Origin: Paractinoplanes pyxinae
Lineage (GTDB): Bacteria > Actinomycetota > Actinomycetes > Mycobacteriales > Micromonosporaceae
DNA: 64,000 nucleotides
Assembly (NCBI RefSeq): GCF_026626335.1
Contig: NZ_JAPNTZ010000001.1
Location: forward strand, 744,001-808,000
Reading direction: 5' to 3'
Within the stretch, counting starts at the first letter, position 1, and every line of letters starts with the position of its first letter. Shown one piece after another: positions 49,354-58,927 of this stretch. Position numbers and translations under genes: made by a program. The notes under the pieces were generated by a model that made no database searches, was not told the origin of the DNA, and saw nothing but the letters and a program-made list of their open reading frames with translations.

Positions 49354-52017
49354 ATGCGGGTCATGGGACTGATCGGGCGGGACGACGAACTGGCGTCGCT
49401 GCGGGCGCACCTCGGGCGGCCGGGGGCGCTCCTCGTCGTCGGCGAGGCCGGGGTGGGCAAGACCGCGCTGCTCGACGAGTTCGCCCGGGAGGAGGCCTCG
49501 AAGGGCCGGCGCGTTCTGCGGGCCGGTGGGGCGCACTTCGAGGCCGAGGTCGCCTACTCCACGCTCAACCAGCTGCTGTCCCCGCTGGGCGAGCCGGACC
49601 GCCTCGAACTGCGCGTAGCACTCGGTTTCGAGATCGGGCCGGCCCCGCAGCGGCTGGTCGTGGTGAACGCCCTGCTCGGCCGGCTGCGCGCACTCGGCCC
49701 GATTCTGCTGGTGGTCGACGATCTGCAGTGGGCCGACCGGGCCAGCGCCGAGGTGCTCGGGTTCCTGGCCCGCCGCCTGGCCGGCACCGGCGTGTCGCTG
49801 CTCGGTTCTTGTCGTCCCGGCTTCGACCTGTACGGCGGTGTTCACGAACTGGAGCTGCGGGCGCTCGCACCGGCCGCCGCCCGCACGCTGGTCCACCGCC
49901 GCTTTCCCGACCTGGCCCCGGCCGTACGGCGTCGTCTGCTGGCCGAGGCGGCCGGCAACCCGCTGGCCCTGCTCGAGCTGCCCACCGCCCTGGACGGCGA
50001 CCAGCGTCGCGACTTCACCACCCTGCCGCCGGTGCTGCCCCTGCCCGAGCGGTTGCGCCCGGTCTTCGCGGCCCAGGTGCGTGCGCTGCCCGACCGCTGC
50101 CGCCGGGCCATGCTGCTGGTGGCGCTGGGCGGCACGACGAAGCCGGTCGAGGACGATCTGGCGCCGGCCGAAGCCGCCGGCTTGGTCCGGATCGACGCCA
50201 CGCGGGCCCGGCTGCGGCATCCGCTGATCGCCGCGGCGGTCGTCGAGGCGTCCGCACCCTGCGAACGGCGCCGCGCCCACGCCGCCCTGGCCGAGGCGTA
50301 CCGCGACGTTCCCGAGCGGCGCGCCCGTCATCTCGCCGAGTCCGTGACGGGCGCTGACGAAGAGACAGCCCGCGAACTTGAGAGCGCCGCGCACGCCTCG
50401 CTGCGCCGGGGCGACGCCATCGGCGCGGTTGCCGCCCTGACCCGCGCGGCCGAACTCAGCACCGACCCGGTCCGCCGCGGTCACCGGCTGGCCGAGGCCG
50501 CGTCCATCGGGGCCGACGCCGGTGGCGAGCCCGCCGTCGCATCCAAGCTGCTGGGCGACGCCCGCCGCACCGGCTGCCCGGACTCGCTGCCGGCCGCCGT
50601 CGCCGCGGCCCACCTGCTGGTCAACGCCGGAGGCGACATCCCGACCGCTCATCGCCTGCTGGCGGCCACGATCGGGGCCCGCGACGACGCGACCGACCCG
50701 GACCTGATCGAGGCACTGCACTCGCTGCTGCTGGTCAGCTGGTGGGCCGGCACCGACCAGGCCTGGCAGACCTTCTTCACTCTGCTCGGCCGTCTCAACC
50801 CAGCCCCGCCCGAGGAACTGCGGTTGGTCGCGGCGATTTTCTCCGACCCGGCCCGGGCCTGCCGCGAGGATGTGGCCGCCCTGGACGCCCTGATCGCGGG
50901 CGTCCGCGACGGCGAGGACCCGACCCGGCTCATCCGGCTCGGCACCGCCGCGGTCTTCGCCGACCGCCTGCCCGCGCTGGGCGGCCCCGAACGGCACCTC
51001 GTGCAGACCGGGCGCGAGGGTCGCGGGCCGGCCCGCCGTCACCTGGGCGCGCTCATGCATCTGGGGCTCGACGGCTTCCTGGCCGGCCGCTGGGACGAGG
51101 CGTGGACCCTGGCCGAGGAGGGCCTGGCGCTCTGCGCGGAACACGGGCTTCGTTTCTACCCCTGGTATTTCCAGTACGTACGAGCACTCATCGCCGCCGG
51201 TCGGGGCGACACAGCCGCGGCGCGCAAGTTCACCGACGAGCTCCTGCGGTGGGCGGTCGCGCGGCACGCGGCCGGCATCACTCATTTCGCCGTGCACGCC
51301 CGGGCCCTGGCCGAGCTGGGCGCGGGCGACTTCGAGAGCGCCTACCGGCACGCGGCCCGGCTGAGCCCGCCCGGACGGCTGCTGCCGCACCGGCCGACGG
51401 CGCTGTGGTCGGCGCTCGATCTGGTCGAGGCGGCGTTGCACACCGGTCGTACGCGGGAAGCCGCCGCCCACGCCGAAGCGTTGCGGGATACCGGCGCGGC
51501 GGAGCTTTCCCCACGGCTGCGGATGCTGACCACCGCGGCCCAGGCGATGACCGCCGCCGACACGACGGCCCGCGAGCTGTTCGAAGCGGCCGTGTCCACA
51601 CCGGACGCCGAGAGGTGGCCCTTCGAGCTGGGCCGGATCCATTACGCGTACGGTGTTCGCCTCCGCCGACTGCGGGACACCCCGGCCGCCCGGGAGCACC
51701 TGACCGTCGCCCACGACCTCTTCACCGCGCTCGACGCCCGTACGTGGCGCGATCGGGCAGCCCACGAACTCCGCGCGACCGGTCGGCCGCAGTCCCTGCC
51801 GGCCACCACCCCGTACCCGCTGACCCCGCAGGAACGCGAGATCGCCGAACTGGCCGGAGCGGGACTGACGAACAAGCAGATCGGGCAGAAACTGTTCCTG
51901 TCCCACCGGACCGTCAGCGACCACCTCTACAAGGTCTTCCCGAAGCTCGGCATCACGTCCCGGGCTGCTTTGCGGGACGCCCTCACCCACCTCGACCGGG
52001 CCCTGCCCGCCGCCTGA
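49354..52017 (+). CDS. LuxR-family large ATP-binding (LAL) regulator, second copy
   Basis: 887 residues (ATG 49354 or 49363). Walker A 'GEAGVGKTA' (30-38), Walker B 'ILLVVDDLQWAD', TPR-like middle and a C-terminal LuxR HTH ('LTPQEREIAELAGAGLTNKQI', 'LSHRTVSDHLYKVFPKLGITS') at residues about 822-880. Of the MalT/LAL class. The helical segment probably senses a small ligand or protein. A small membrane protein gene follows after 11 bases and may be its companion. Confidence 0.93.
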   Translation: MRVMGLIGRDDELASLRAHLGRPGALLVVGEAGVGKTALLDEFAREEASKGRRVLRAGGAHFEAEVAYSTLNQLLSPLGEPDRLELRVALGFEIGPAPQRLVVVNALLGRLRALGPILLVVDDLQWADRASAEVLGFLARRLAGTGVSLLGSCRPGFDLYGGVHELELRALAPAAARTLVHRRFPDLAPAVRRRLLAEAAGNPLALLELPTALDGDQRRDFTTLPPVLPLPERLRPVFAAQVRALPDRCRRAMLLVALGGTTKPVEDDLAPAEAAGLVRIDATRARLRHPLIAAAVVEASAPCERRRAHAALAEAYRDVPERRARHLAESVTGADEETARELESAAHASLRRGDAIGAVAALTRAAELSTDPVRRGHRLAEAASIGADAGGEPAVASKLLGDARRTGCPDSLPAAVAAAHLLVNAGGDIPTAHRLLAATIGARDDATDPDLIEALHSLLLVSWWAGTDQAWQTFFTLLGRLNPAPPEELRLVAAIFSDPARACREDVAALDALIAGVRDGEDPTRLIRLGTAAVFADRLPALGGPERHLVQTGREGRGPARRHLGALMHLGLDGFLAGRWDEAWTLAEEGLALCAEHGLRFYPWYFQYVRALIAAGRGDTAAARKFTDELLRWAVARHAAGITHFAVHARALAELGAGDFESAYRHAARLSPPGRLLPHRPTALWSALDLVEAALHTGRTREAAAHAEALRDTGAAELSPRLRMLTTAAQAMTAADTTARELFEAAVSTPDAERWPFELGRIHYAYGVRLRRLRDTPAAREHLTVAHDLFTALDARTWRDRAAHELRATGRPQSLPATTPYPLTPQEREIAELAGAGLTNKQIGQKLFLSHRTVSDHLYKVFPKLGITSRAALRDALTHLDRALPAA

Positions 52018-52028
52018 AAGGCTCCTCC

Positions 52029-52439
52029 ATGCTCGACAACACTCACCGGATCATCGCGGGCGTCGTGCTGCTGACCGTGATCGGCATCGCGTACGGCGGC
52101 ACCTTCCTGCTCCGCGTCGCCCGCGGCCGCGCGCCGGCCAACGACCTGCAGAAGTCGTTCTTCCGGGCCGGGCACGCGCACGCCGGCGTCCTGGTCATCC
52201 TCGGCCTGCTGGTGATGGTCCTGGTGCAGTCGAACGACGTCGGCGAGCCGTGGGCCACGCTCTCGACCGGCGTGCTCATCGCGGCCATCTTCGTGCCCGC
52301 GGGTTTCTTCCTGTCGGTCGCGAGCCGCGATCCGCAGCAGCCCAACGGCCTGGTCGCGCTCATCTGGATCGGCCTGGCCGTGCTGGCGGTGGGGCTGCTG
52401 GCCGGCGGCATCGGGCTGATTGCCGCCGGCGTCGGCTGA
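52029..52439 (+). CDS. Small four-helix membrane protein, unknown function
   Basis: 136 residues starting 11 bases after the LAL gene. Four hydrophobic segments are visible ('IIAGVVLLTVIGIAYGGTFLL', 'AHAGVLVILGLLVMVL', 'GVLIAAIFVPAGFFLSV', 'LIWIGLAVLAVGLLAGG') with 'HAHAG' in the second. Common in actinobacteria beside regulators. No function can be assigned. Its stop is immediately followed by the convergent oxidoreductase stop. Confidence 0.85.
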   Translation: MLDNTHRIIAGVVLLTVIGIAYGGTFLLRVARGRAPANDLQKSFFRAGHAHAGVLVILGLLVMVLVQSNDVGEPWATLSTGVLIAAIFVPAGFFLSVASRDPQQPNGLVALIWIGLAVLAVGLLAGGIGLIAAGVG

Positions 52440-53855
52440 TCAGTCGCAGGCCGGCAGCGGGACCCCGGTGAACGTGTGGCCGGGGTCGTACCGCCGTTTG
52501 ACGCCCTGCAGATGGGCGGTGTTCGGCCCGAACGTGTCGGCGGCCCGGTCGCCCTCGTCCGGGCCGAGCAGGTTCACGTAGCCGCCGGGCATCGCGTGGG
52601 CCGAGAGGTCGGCCGTCGTACGCTCGACCCACTGGCGGTGCCGGTCCGGCTCGCGGTCGTCCGGCCACCAGGAGCCGATGACCTCGACCATGAAGTGCGG
52701 CACGCGCCAGGTGAAGGCGGTGGCATCCGGCGCGACGCGGGCGGCCGCGCCGCGGAAGCAGTGCAGCGCGATGGTCGATTCCGGCGTGGTCCGGGAGGCG
52801 CCCGCCTTGGCCAGCACGGCCATGACGTCGTCGGTGAAGCCAGGAACATTTCGGGTCCGTACGGCGTAGTGCCGCCCGGCCGGGGCGATGCTGTCGACGA
52901 ACCCGATCAGGCCCGCCCACGGCGCCGGCCCGATCCGCGACGTGTACACTGTGCCGAGCCCGTCCAGCCCGGCCAGCAACTCCTTGCCCTCGGCGGCGTC
53001 CCCGATCCAGGTCGGCGAGACCAGCACCGCCGGCGACCCGTCGGGCCCGGTCACCAGCCCCGAGTCGATCGACAGCCCGTCCGGCGCGTCGGCCAGCAGG
53101 TGCTCGATCCCGCTCCACACCGAGGCCGCGTCGTCCGGGCTGAACATCAGGAACCCGGCCAGCGCGGTGTCCAGCTGGTGCAGCCGCATCCGCAGCGACG
53201 TCACCACCCCGAAGTTCCCGCCCCCGCCGCGCAGCGCCCAGAACAGGTCCGGCTCGTTGTCCTCGTCCGCGGTGACCACCCGGCCGTCGGCCAGCACGAC
53301 CTCGGCCGACAGCAGGTTGTCCAGGGCCAGCCCGTACGCGCTGGTGCCGGGACCATAGCCGCCGCCCATGGCCAGGCCGGCCATGCTCACGGCGGCCGAC
53401 GTGCCGGTGGCGGTGACCAGCCCGTGCCGCGTGGTGGCGTCGATGAGGTCGGCCGCGGTGGTGCCGCCGCCCATGGTGGCCACCTGGGCGTCCCGGTCGA
53501 CGGCGACGTAGCGCAGGCCGGACAGGTCGACGGTGAGCCCGCCGGACCGCACCGACCGCCCGGCCCAGTCGTGCCCGCCGCCCTTCACCGAGACGGGCAG
53601 GCCGGCCACGCGGGCGGCCTCCAGGGCGCTGCGGACGTCATCGACCGACTCGCTGCGGACCACGAGGGCCGGCCGGGCCGTCACCGCGCCGTTCCAGACG
53701 CGGACCGCCTCCGCGTAGCCGTGGTCGCCGGGATTGAGGACTCGCGCCGGGTCGACCCGGCCGCGCAGGTACGTTGTTGCTTCTTTCTCGGTCATACCGG
53801 CGCAGACGCGGCGCACCGGCCGGAATTCGACCGGCCGCGCTGTGCCTCCACTCAC
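52440..53855 (-). CDS. Berberine-bridge-type FAD-linked oxidoreductase
   Basis: 471 residues from GTG 53855 (ATG 53795 would give 451 residues). The FAD-binding PCMH domain shows 'ALVVRSESVDDVRSAL', 'SVKGGGHDWAG' (His for covalent FAD) and 'MGGGYGPGTSAYG', and the C-terminal BBE part ends 'YVNLLGPDEGDRAADTFG' with 'LQGVKRRYDPGHTF'. The second attachment Cys of bicovalent enzymes is not evident: the usual position reads 'GGGYGPGTSA'. Such enzymes oxidise sugars, alcohols or natural products. It starts 5 bases after the ECF sigma gene stop, so the two are probably one operon. Confidence 0.88.
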   Translation of the reverse strand: MSGGTARPVEFRPVRRVCAGMTEKEATTYLRGRVDPARVLNPGDHGYAEAVRVWNGAVTARPALVVRSESVDDVRSALEAARVAGLPVSVKGGGHDWAGRSVRSGGLTVDLSGLRYVAVDRDAQVATMGGGTTAADLIDATTRHGLVTATGTSAAVSMAGLAMGGGYGPGTSAYGLALDNLLSAEVVLADGRVVTADEDNEPDLFWALRGGGGNFGVVTSLRMRLHQLDTALAGFLMFSPDDAASVWSGIEHLLADAPDGLSIDSGLVTGPDGSPAVLVSPTWIGDAAEGKELLAGLDGLGTVYTSRIGPAPWAGLIGFVDSIAPAGRHYAVRTRNVPGFTDDVMAVLAKAGASRTTPESTIALHCFRGAAARVAPDATAFTWRVPHFMVEVIGSWWPDDREPDRHRQWVERTTADLSAHAMPGGYVNLLGPDEGDRAADTFGPNTAHLQGVKRRYDPGHTFTGVPLPACD

Positions 53856-53860
53856 ACGCC

Positions 53861-54382
53861 TCAGCCCAGCACGGCCGTGCGCAGCGCGCGGATCGCGTAG
53901 TGCTGCCTCGATCGGATCGTGCCGAGCGGCAGATGCAGGTGCTCGGCCGCCTCCTGGGCGGTGTGGTTGCGTACGTAGAGCTCCTCGACCACCTCGCGCT
54001 GGTGCGGGGCCAGCGCGGCCAGCCCGCAGCGCAGCGAGTCGGCGGCCACGACGGCTGAGGCCACGTCGTCGGGTGCGGCATTTCCGCGTACGTCGTCGAA
54101 GGCCACTGTCGTGTCGGCGTGCCGGACCTTCTGGCGCCGGGCGTTGTCGATGGAGAGCCGGTGGGCCACGGTGAACAGCCAGCGGCGCTGCTCGTCCTCG
54201 CCCTCGGGCAGGCGGTCGAGATGCCGCCAGGCGCGGATGATCGTCTCCTGCACCACGTCCTCGGTGGCGTGGTGGCGGCCCCGGGTGAACTGCTGCACGA
54301 ACCGCACGAGGGCCGGCCGGTGCGTCCGCACGATGTCGGTCATCCGGTCGTTGACCTGGGCGGCAGGATTCTGCGATGCCAT
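53861..54382 (-). CDS. ECF-type RNA polymerase sigma factor
   Basis: 173 residues from ATG 54382. Region 2 contains 'VVQETIIRAWRHLDRLP' and 'FTVAHRLSIDNARRQ'; region 4 contains 'LAPHQREVVEELYVRNHTAQEAAEHLHLPLGTIRSR'-type helices, here identified by their central Ala-Glu-His-Leu. No anti-sigma gene is adjacent; instead the downstream gene is an oxidase. Perhaps it serves to switch on that oxidase. Promoter target unknown. Confidence 0.93.
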   Translation of the reverse strand: MASQNPAAQVNDRMTDIVRTHRPALVRFVQQFTRGRHHATEDVVQETIIRAWRHLDRLPEGEDEQRRWLFTVAHRLSIDNARRQKVRHADTTVAFDDVRGNAAPDDVASAVVAADSLRCGLAALAPHQREVVEELYVRNHTAQEAAEHLHLPLGTIRSRQHYAIRALRTAVLG

Positions 54383-54479
54383 GATTCGGACACTAGGGAG
54401 GGTGTACCGACCGGCCTCTGACATGCCAATGACACGGGCTCGCGTTCATGCCAGTCTGAGGGCTCCGACCGACGGGGTG

Positions 54480-57254
54480 ATGCGTGTGGAGGGGACGGTC
54501 TGGCTGGGCATTCTCGGCCCGGTCCGAGCACGCCGGGGCGACGCCGAGGTCGACCTGCGCCAGCGTCAGCTGCGTCACGTGCTGGGTCTTTTGCTGGTGC
54601 GGGCGGGCCGCCCGGTGGCCACCGGCGAGTTCCTGACGCTGCTGTGGGGCGACGACCCGCCGGTGCGGGCCGAGAACATCGTGCACCGGCACATCAGCAA
54701 CGTGCGGCGCCTGCTCGAGCCCGATCTGCCGTTCCGGGCCCAGGGCCGCTGGGTGCGCCGGTCCGCGCCCGGCTACGAGCTGACCGCCGGCCCGGAATCG
54801 CTCGACCTGCTGGAGTTCCGGCGGCTCGCGGCCGAGGGCGCCGCCTCCGGTGATGCGCTCGAAGCGCGGATGGCGGCGTTGCGGTTGTGGCGGGGCCGGT
54901 GCGGGGCAGGGCTCGATCTGCCGCCCAGCCTCGTACCCGAATTCACCGCTGTCGAGCGCGAGCGGGTGGCCGTTTTGACCGCCGCCGTGGACGATGCGCT
55001 GGCTTGCGGCCGGGCGAGCAGCCTGCTTCCGGTGGCTCAGGAGGCGGCGGAGCAAGACCCGCTCGACGAGGCGTTGCAGGCCCGGCTGATCCTGCTGCTG
55101 GCCGCGACCGGGCGGCAAGCGGCGGCGGTCGCGGCCTATCACGCGGTGCGCACCCGGCTGGTCGAGGAGCTGGGCGTCGACCCCGGGCCGGAACTGCGCG
55201 AGGCGTACGACCGGGTGCTGCGGCAGGATGTGGCGGCCGCCGCGCCGGCCCGGGTGGTTCCGGCTCAGCTGCCGCCGCGCAACCGGTTCTTCGCCGGCCG
55301 CACGGCCGAACTGGCCCGGCTGACCGCGTTCGCCGGCGAACTCGACCGGCAGCCGGCGGCCACCGTGATCGGGATCGTCGACGGGCTGCCCGGCGTGGGC
55401 AAGACCAGCCTGGTGACCGAGTGGGCCCACCGGGTGGCCGGCCGCTTCCCGGACGGGCAGCTGTTCCTCAACCTGCGCGGCTTCGACCCGGCCCAGCGGC
55501 CCGTCGCGAGCGGGCAGGCGCTGACCCAGCTGCTGGCCGGGCTGGGCGTGCCCGCCGCGCAGATGCCCGAGGACGTGGGCGAGCTGACCGCGCTGTTCCG
55601 GACCATGACCGCCGACCGCCGGCTGCTGATCGTGCTCGACAACGCGAGCGACGAGGACCAGGTGCGCCCGCTGCTGCCCGCCTCGCCCGGGGCGCTGGTG
55701 CTGATCACCAGCCGCAACCGGCTCACCGGCCTGGTGGTGGGGGAGGGCGCCGTGCCGCTGAGTCTCGCCGTGCCCTCGTTCGCGGAGGCCCGGGCTGGTT
55801 TGCGGGACAGGCTCGGAGCCGAGCGGATAGCGGGGGAGGGGGCGGCGCTCGACGAGATCGTCCAGCACTGTGGACGGTTGCCGCTGGCCCTGGCGGTCGT
55901 GTCGGCTCGGGCGCTGGCCTACCCGGAATGGACGCTGGGGGCCATCGCGCACGAACTGCGTACGGCGCCGCCTTTGGATTTCTTCGACGGCGAGGAACCC
56001 CGTAGCGACGTGCGCAATGTCTTCTCCTGGTCCTACCGGCTGCTCTCCGATCGGGCGGCCCGGCTGTTCCGCCTGCTGCCCGCCCACCCGGGCCCCGACT
56101 TCGGGGCGATCACCACCGCCGAACTGGCCGCCCTGCCCCTGCACACCACCCGGCAGGTGCTGCGGGAATTGACCCGCACCTCGCTGCTGGCCGAGATCCG
56201 GCCCGGCCGCTGGTCCTACCACGACCTCATCAAGGCGTACGCGGGCTGCCTCGACGACGAGTCCCGGGCCGAGGCCCAGCAGCGCCTGCTCGACCACCTG
56301 CTGAGCGTCGGCGACCGGGCGAACCGCGCGCTGCGACCGGCCATCCGGTTCAGCGAGGCGCCCGCCGAGGCCTCCGAGCCGCCCATGGATCTGCGGGAGG
56401 CGCTGGCCTGGTTCACCGGCGAACTCGGCGTGCTCGAAGCGGCGAGCGACCTGCCCGGCGTACGGTCCTGGCGCCTGGCCGAAATCCTCACGCCGTACTA
56501 CCAGCGGCGTGGCCTCTACCAGCGGTGGGAGGCGACGGCGACGCGGGCGCTCGACCGCGCGGTGGCCGCCGGCGACCTCGAGGGGCAGGCCGCCATGCAC
56601 CGGATGCTGGCCGGGGCCAACGCCGTCAGCGGCCGGTCCCGGGCCGCGGTCGCGGCCGACGCCGACCAGATCGGGGTGGCGGCCGCCCACCTGGACGAGA
56701 CCCTGCGGATCCTCACCGAACTGGGCCGCACGGCCGAACTGGCCGAGGTCTACCGCAACCGCGGCGTCGTCGAGGCCGAGGTCGACCACCACGAGCGGGC
56801 GCTGTCGTTCTTCGAGCAGGCGCTGGCCCTGTTCGAGTCGGGCGGGAGTGCGCGCGGGACGTCGCTCACGCTGCTCGGCACGGGCTGGGAACGGGCGGAG
56901 GTGGGTGACGTGGAGGCGGGCATGGCCGACCTCGTCCGGGCCGGCCGCATAGCGGTGGAGCTGGGGGACGTGCACTCGGCCGCCGTCGCGGCGGGCACCC
57001 ACGCCCACCTGCTGGCCCGGCTCGGGCGCGTCGACGAGGCGGTCGGCCGGCTCGACCAGGCGGCCGAGCTGTTCCGGCGGATCGAGGACGAGGACGGGAT
57101 GGCCGGCACCGAGGTCAAGCGGGGCGACCTGCTGGCCGAGGCGGGCCGGCCGGTCGAGGCGGCGACGTTCTGGCGGCGGGCCCGCAATAGGTATGCCGAC
57201 CTGGGGCAGGTCTCCATGGCCGAGGCCATGGACAAGCGCCTCAGTTCCATTTAG
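54480..57254 (+). CDS. Full-length SARP/AfsR regulator with NB-ARC and TPR domains
   Basis: 924 residues from ATG 54480 (GTG 54486 is also possible). OmpR-type winged helix (1-95), BTAD (100-250), NB-ARC ATPase with Walker A 'DGLPGVGKT' (301-309) and 'RLLIVLDNASDEDQV', then winged helix and tetratricopeptide-like repeats ('AEVYRNRGVVEAEVDHHERAL' style). This is the typical AfsR architecture, regulating secondary metabolism in response to phosphorylation or ligand. It is divergent from the ECF sigma gene; the stop overlaps the opposite MFS gene by four bases. Confidence 0.93.
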   Translation: MRVEGTVWLGILGPVRARRGDAEVDLRQRQLRHVLGLLLVRAGRPVATGEFLTLLWGDDPPVRAENIVHRHISNVRRLLEPDLPFRAQGRWVRRSAPGYELTAGPESLDLLEFRRLAAEGAASGDALEARMAALRLWRGRCGAGLDLPPSLVPEFTAVERERVAVLTAAVDDALACGRASSLLPVAQEAAEQDPLDEALQARLILLLAATGRQAAAVAAYHAVRTRLVEELGVDPGPELREAYDRVLRQDVAAAAPARVVPAQLPPRNRFFAGRTAELARLTAFAGELDRQPAATVIGIVDGLPGVGKTSLVTEWAHRVAGRFPDGQLFLNLRGFDPAQRPVASGQALTQLLAGLGVPAAQMPEDVGELTALFRTMTADRRLLIVLDNASDEDQVRPLLPASPGALVLITSRNRLTGLVVGEGAVPLSLAVPSFAEARAGLRDRLGAERIAGEGAALDEIVQHCGRLPLALAVVSARALAYPEWTLGAIAHELRTAPPLDFFDGEEPRSDVRNVFSWSYRLLSDRAARLFRLLPAHPGPDFGAITTAELAALPLHTTRQVLRELTRTSLLAEIRPGRWSYHDLIKAYAGCLDDESRAEAQQRLLDHLLSVGDRANRALRPAIRFSEAPAEASEPPMDLREALAWFTGELGVLEAASDLPGVRSWRLAEILTPYYQRRGLYQRWEATATRALDRAVAAGDLEGQAAMHRMLAGANAVSGRSRAAVAADADQIGVAAAHLDETLRILTELGRTAELAEVYRNRGVVEAEVDHHERALSFFEQALALFESGGSARGTSLTLLGTGWERAEVGDVEAGMADLVRAGRIAVELGDVHSAAVAAGTHAHLLARLGRVDEAVGRLDQAAELFRRIEDEDGMAGTEVKRGDLLAEAGRPVEAATFWRRARNRYADLGQVSMAEAMDKRLSSI

Positions 57255-58687
57255 GCGGGCACCGCGTCCGGTGCGTCGATGAGCTCGGCCGCCGTCCGGT
57301 CGGCGGTGGCCCGGGCGCGGCGGCCCGTGGTGATCACACCCAGGGCGAGCACAGCCAGGCCGCAGCCGACGACGATCCACCAGCCGACATGGCTGGCCTC
57401 GGCGAACCCGGTGTCCATGGGCCCGGCGAAGCCCGAGACGACGGCCGCACCGATCACGGCCACACCCAGCGAGCCACCCACCTGCCGCGAGGTCGACGCC
57501 ACGGCCGCCGCCACCCCGGCCTGGGCGCGCGGCATGCCGGACACCGCGGTGTTCGTGATCGGCGCGTTGACCAGCCCGAACCCGATCCCGAAGAGCAGGT
57601 AGGAGCCGATCAGCACGGCGTCCGGGGTCGTGGTGGTGAGGCGGGTCAGCGGCAGCATGGCCAGCGTCATCGCCGTGCCGGCCAGGATCAGCGGCAGCCG
57701 GGCGCCCCGCGCGCCGACCAGCCGCCCCGACAGCGGCGCGAACACCGCGGTCATGACGGCCATGGGGAGCGTGTAGAGGCCGGCGTGCAGGGCCGACAAG
57801 CCCCGCGCGTCCTGCAGATAGAGCGTGTTGAGGAAGAGGAACCCGGCCAGCGCGGCGAAGGCGGAGACGGCGATCAGGGTGGCCCCGCTGAACGGGACAC
57901 TGCGGAAGAACCGCAGGTCGAGCAGCGGCTCGGCCCGCCGGGGCTCGTAGAACAGCAGACCGGCCAGGGCGGCGGCGCCGAGCACGAAGCAGCCGACGAT
58001 CTCGGCCGAGCCCCAGCCCGACGAGGGTCCCTCGATGATCCCGTACGTGACCGAAGCCAGCAGCACAAGGACGAGCACCTGCCCGACCACGTCGATGCGC
58101 CGCGGCCGCGGCGCCCGCGACTCGGGCACGAACAGCGCGGCCAGCGCGATCGCGGCCACCCCGACCGGCACGTTGATCCAGAAGATGGACCGCCAGCCCA
58201 GCGACTCGACCAGCACCCCGCCCAGCACCGGCCCGAGCGCCATGCTCAGCCCGACCACGCCACCCCACACGCCGATGGCCCGGATCCGCTCCCGCGGCTC
58301 GGTGAACGTGTTCGTGATGATCGACATGGCCACGGGGTTCAGCATCGACCCGCCCACGGCCTGGATGGTCCGGAAGAAGATCAGCCACCCCAGCGTCGGC
58401 GCCACACTGCACAGCAGCGACCCGATCGTGAACAGCGCCAGCCCCGCCTGGAAGGTGCGCCGCCGCCCCACCCGGTCGGCCGTGCTGCCGGCCAGGATCA
58501 GCAGGCTGGCCAGCACCAACGTGTAGGCGTCGATCACCCATTGCAGCCCCGACACCGACGTGTCGAGGTCGCTGCGCAGGGCGGGCAGCGCGATGTTCAC
58601 GATCGTGTTGTCCAGCCCCACGATGAACAGGCTGAGGCAACAGATGGCCAGCACAAGCGCACGCCGGCGAGGACTCAGTTCGGGCAC
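57251..58687 (-). CDS. MFS multidrug exporter, DHA2 (EmrB/QacA) family, second copy
   Basis: 478 residues with about 14 hydrophobic helices. 'IVGLDNTIVNIALPAL' (motif D1), 'GSTADRVGRRRTF' (motif A) and 'LGWRSIFWINVPVG' (motif C) define the family. Different enough from the 6498 gene to have its own substrate. No local TetR gene is present; regulation is unknown. Confidence 0.93.
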   Translation of the reverse strand: MPELSPRRRALVLAICCLSLFIVGLDNTIVNIALPALRSDLDTSVSGLQWVIDAYTLVLASLLILAGSTADRVGRRRTFQAGLALFTIGSLLCSVAPTLGWLIFFRTIQAVGGSMLNPVAMSIITNTFTEPRERIRAIGVWGGVVGLSMALGPVLGGVLVESLGWRSIFWINVPVGVAAIALAALFVPESRAPRPRRIDVVGQVLVLVLLASVTYGIIEGPSSGWGSAEIVGCFVLGAAALAGLLFYEPRRAEPLLDLRFFRSVPFSGATLIAVSAFAALAGFLFLNTLYLQDARGLSALHAGLYTLPMAVMTAVFAPLSGRLVGARGARLPLILAGTAMTLAMLPLTRLTTTTPDAVLIGSYLLFGIGFGLVNAPITNTAVSGMPRAQAGVAAAVASTSRQVGGSLGVAVIGAAVVSGFAGPMDTGFAEASHVGWWIVVGCGLAVLALGVITTGRRARATADRTAAELIDAPDAVPA

Positions 58688-58744
58688 TCTACGATTTCTA
58701 CCGCCGAATCCCCTCGCCCGCGCGTGACTCGTACGTCGGAAAAG

Positions 58745-58873
58745 TCACTCCGCCCGAAGCGGCTTGGCCAGATGCACAGTCGGCCCAGTCCCCGCCGCGG
58801 CCGGCGCCCCCGTCAACACGAGCGCCACCGCCACAGCCACCGCGATCACCTTGGATCCCCGTTTCTTAGTCAT
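58745..58873 (-). CDS. Very short secreted peptide (42 residues)
   Basis: ATG 58873 to TGA 58745. The sequence has a basic N-terminus (MTKKRGSK), a hydrophobic core of Ala/Val/Leu and a likely signal-peptidase site after 'GAPAAA', leaving a mature peptide of about 15 residues. GGGGG immediately abuts the ATG, so the ribosome binding site is poor. It could be a real exported micropeptide or the chance remains of a longer gene. Confidence 0.4.
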   Translation of the reverse strand: MTKKRGSKVIAVAVAVALVLTGAPAAAGTGPTVHLAKPLRAE

Positions 58874-58927
58874 CCCCCGAGTGTGTGCCGTCCCCGCAGC
58901 CATGTCGTCCTCACCGAGCGCACATCC

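Noticed and set aside
54393..58640. A 1415-codon open frame on the minus strand
   Set aside because: It is the antisense of the SARP and MFS genes, with low-complexity Gly/Arg/Pro composition; high GC content keeps such frames open.
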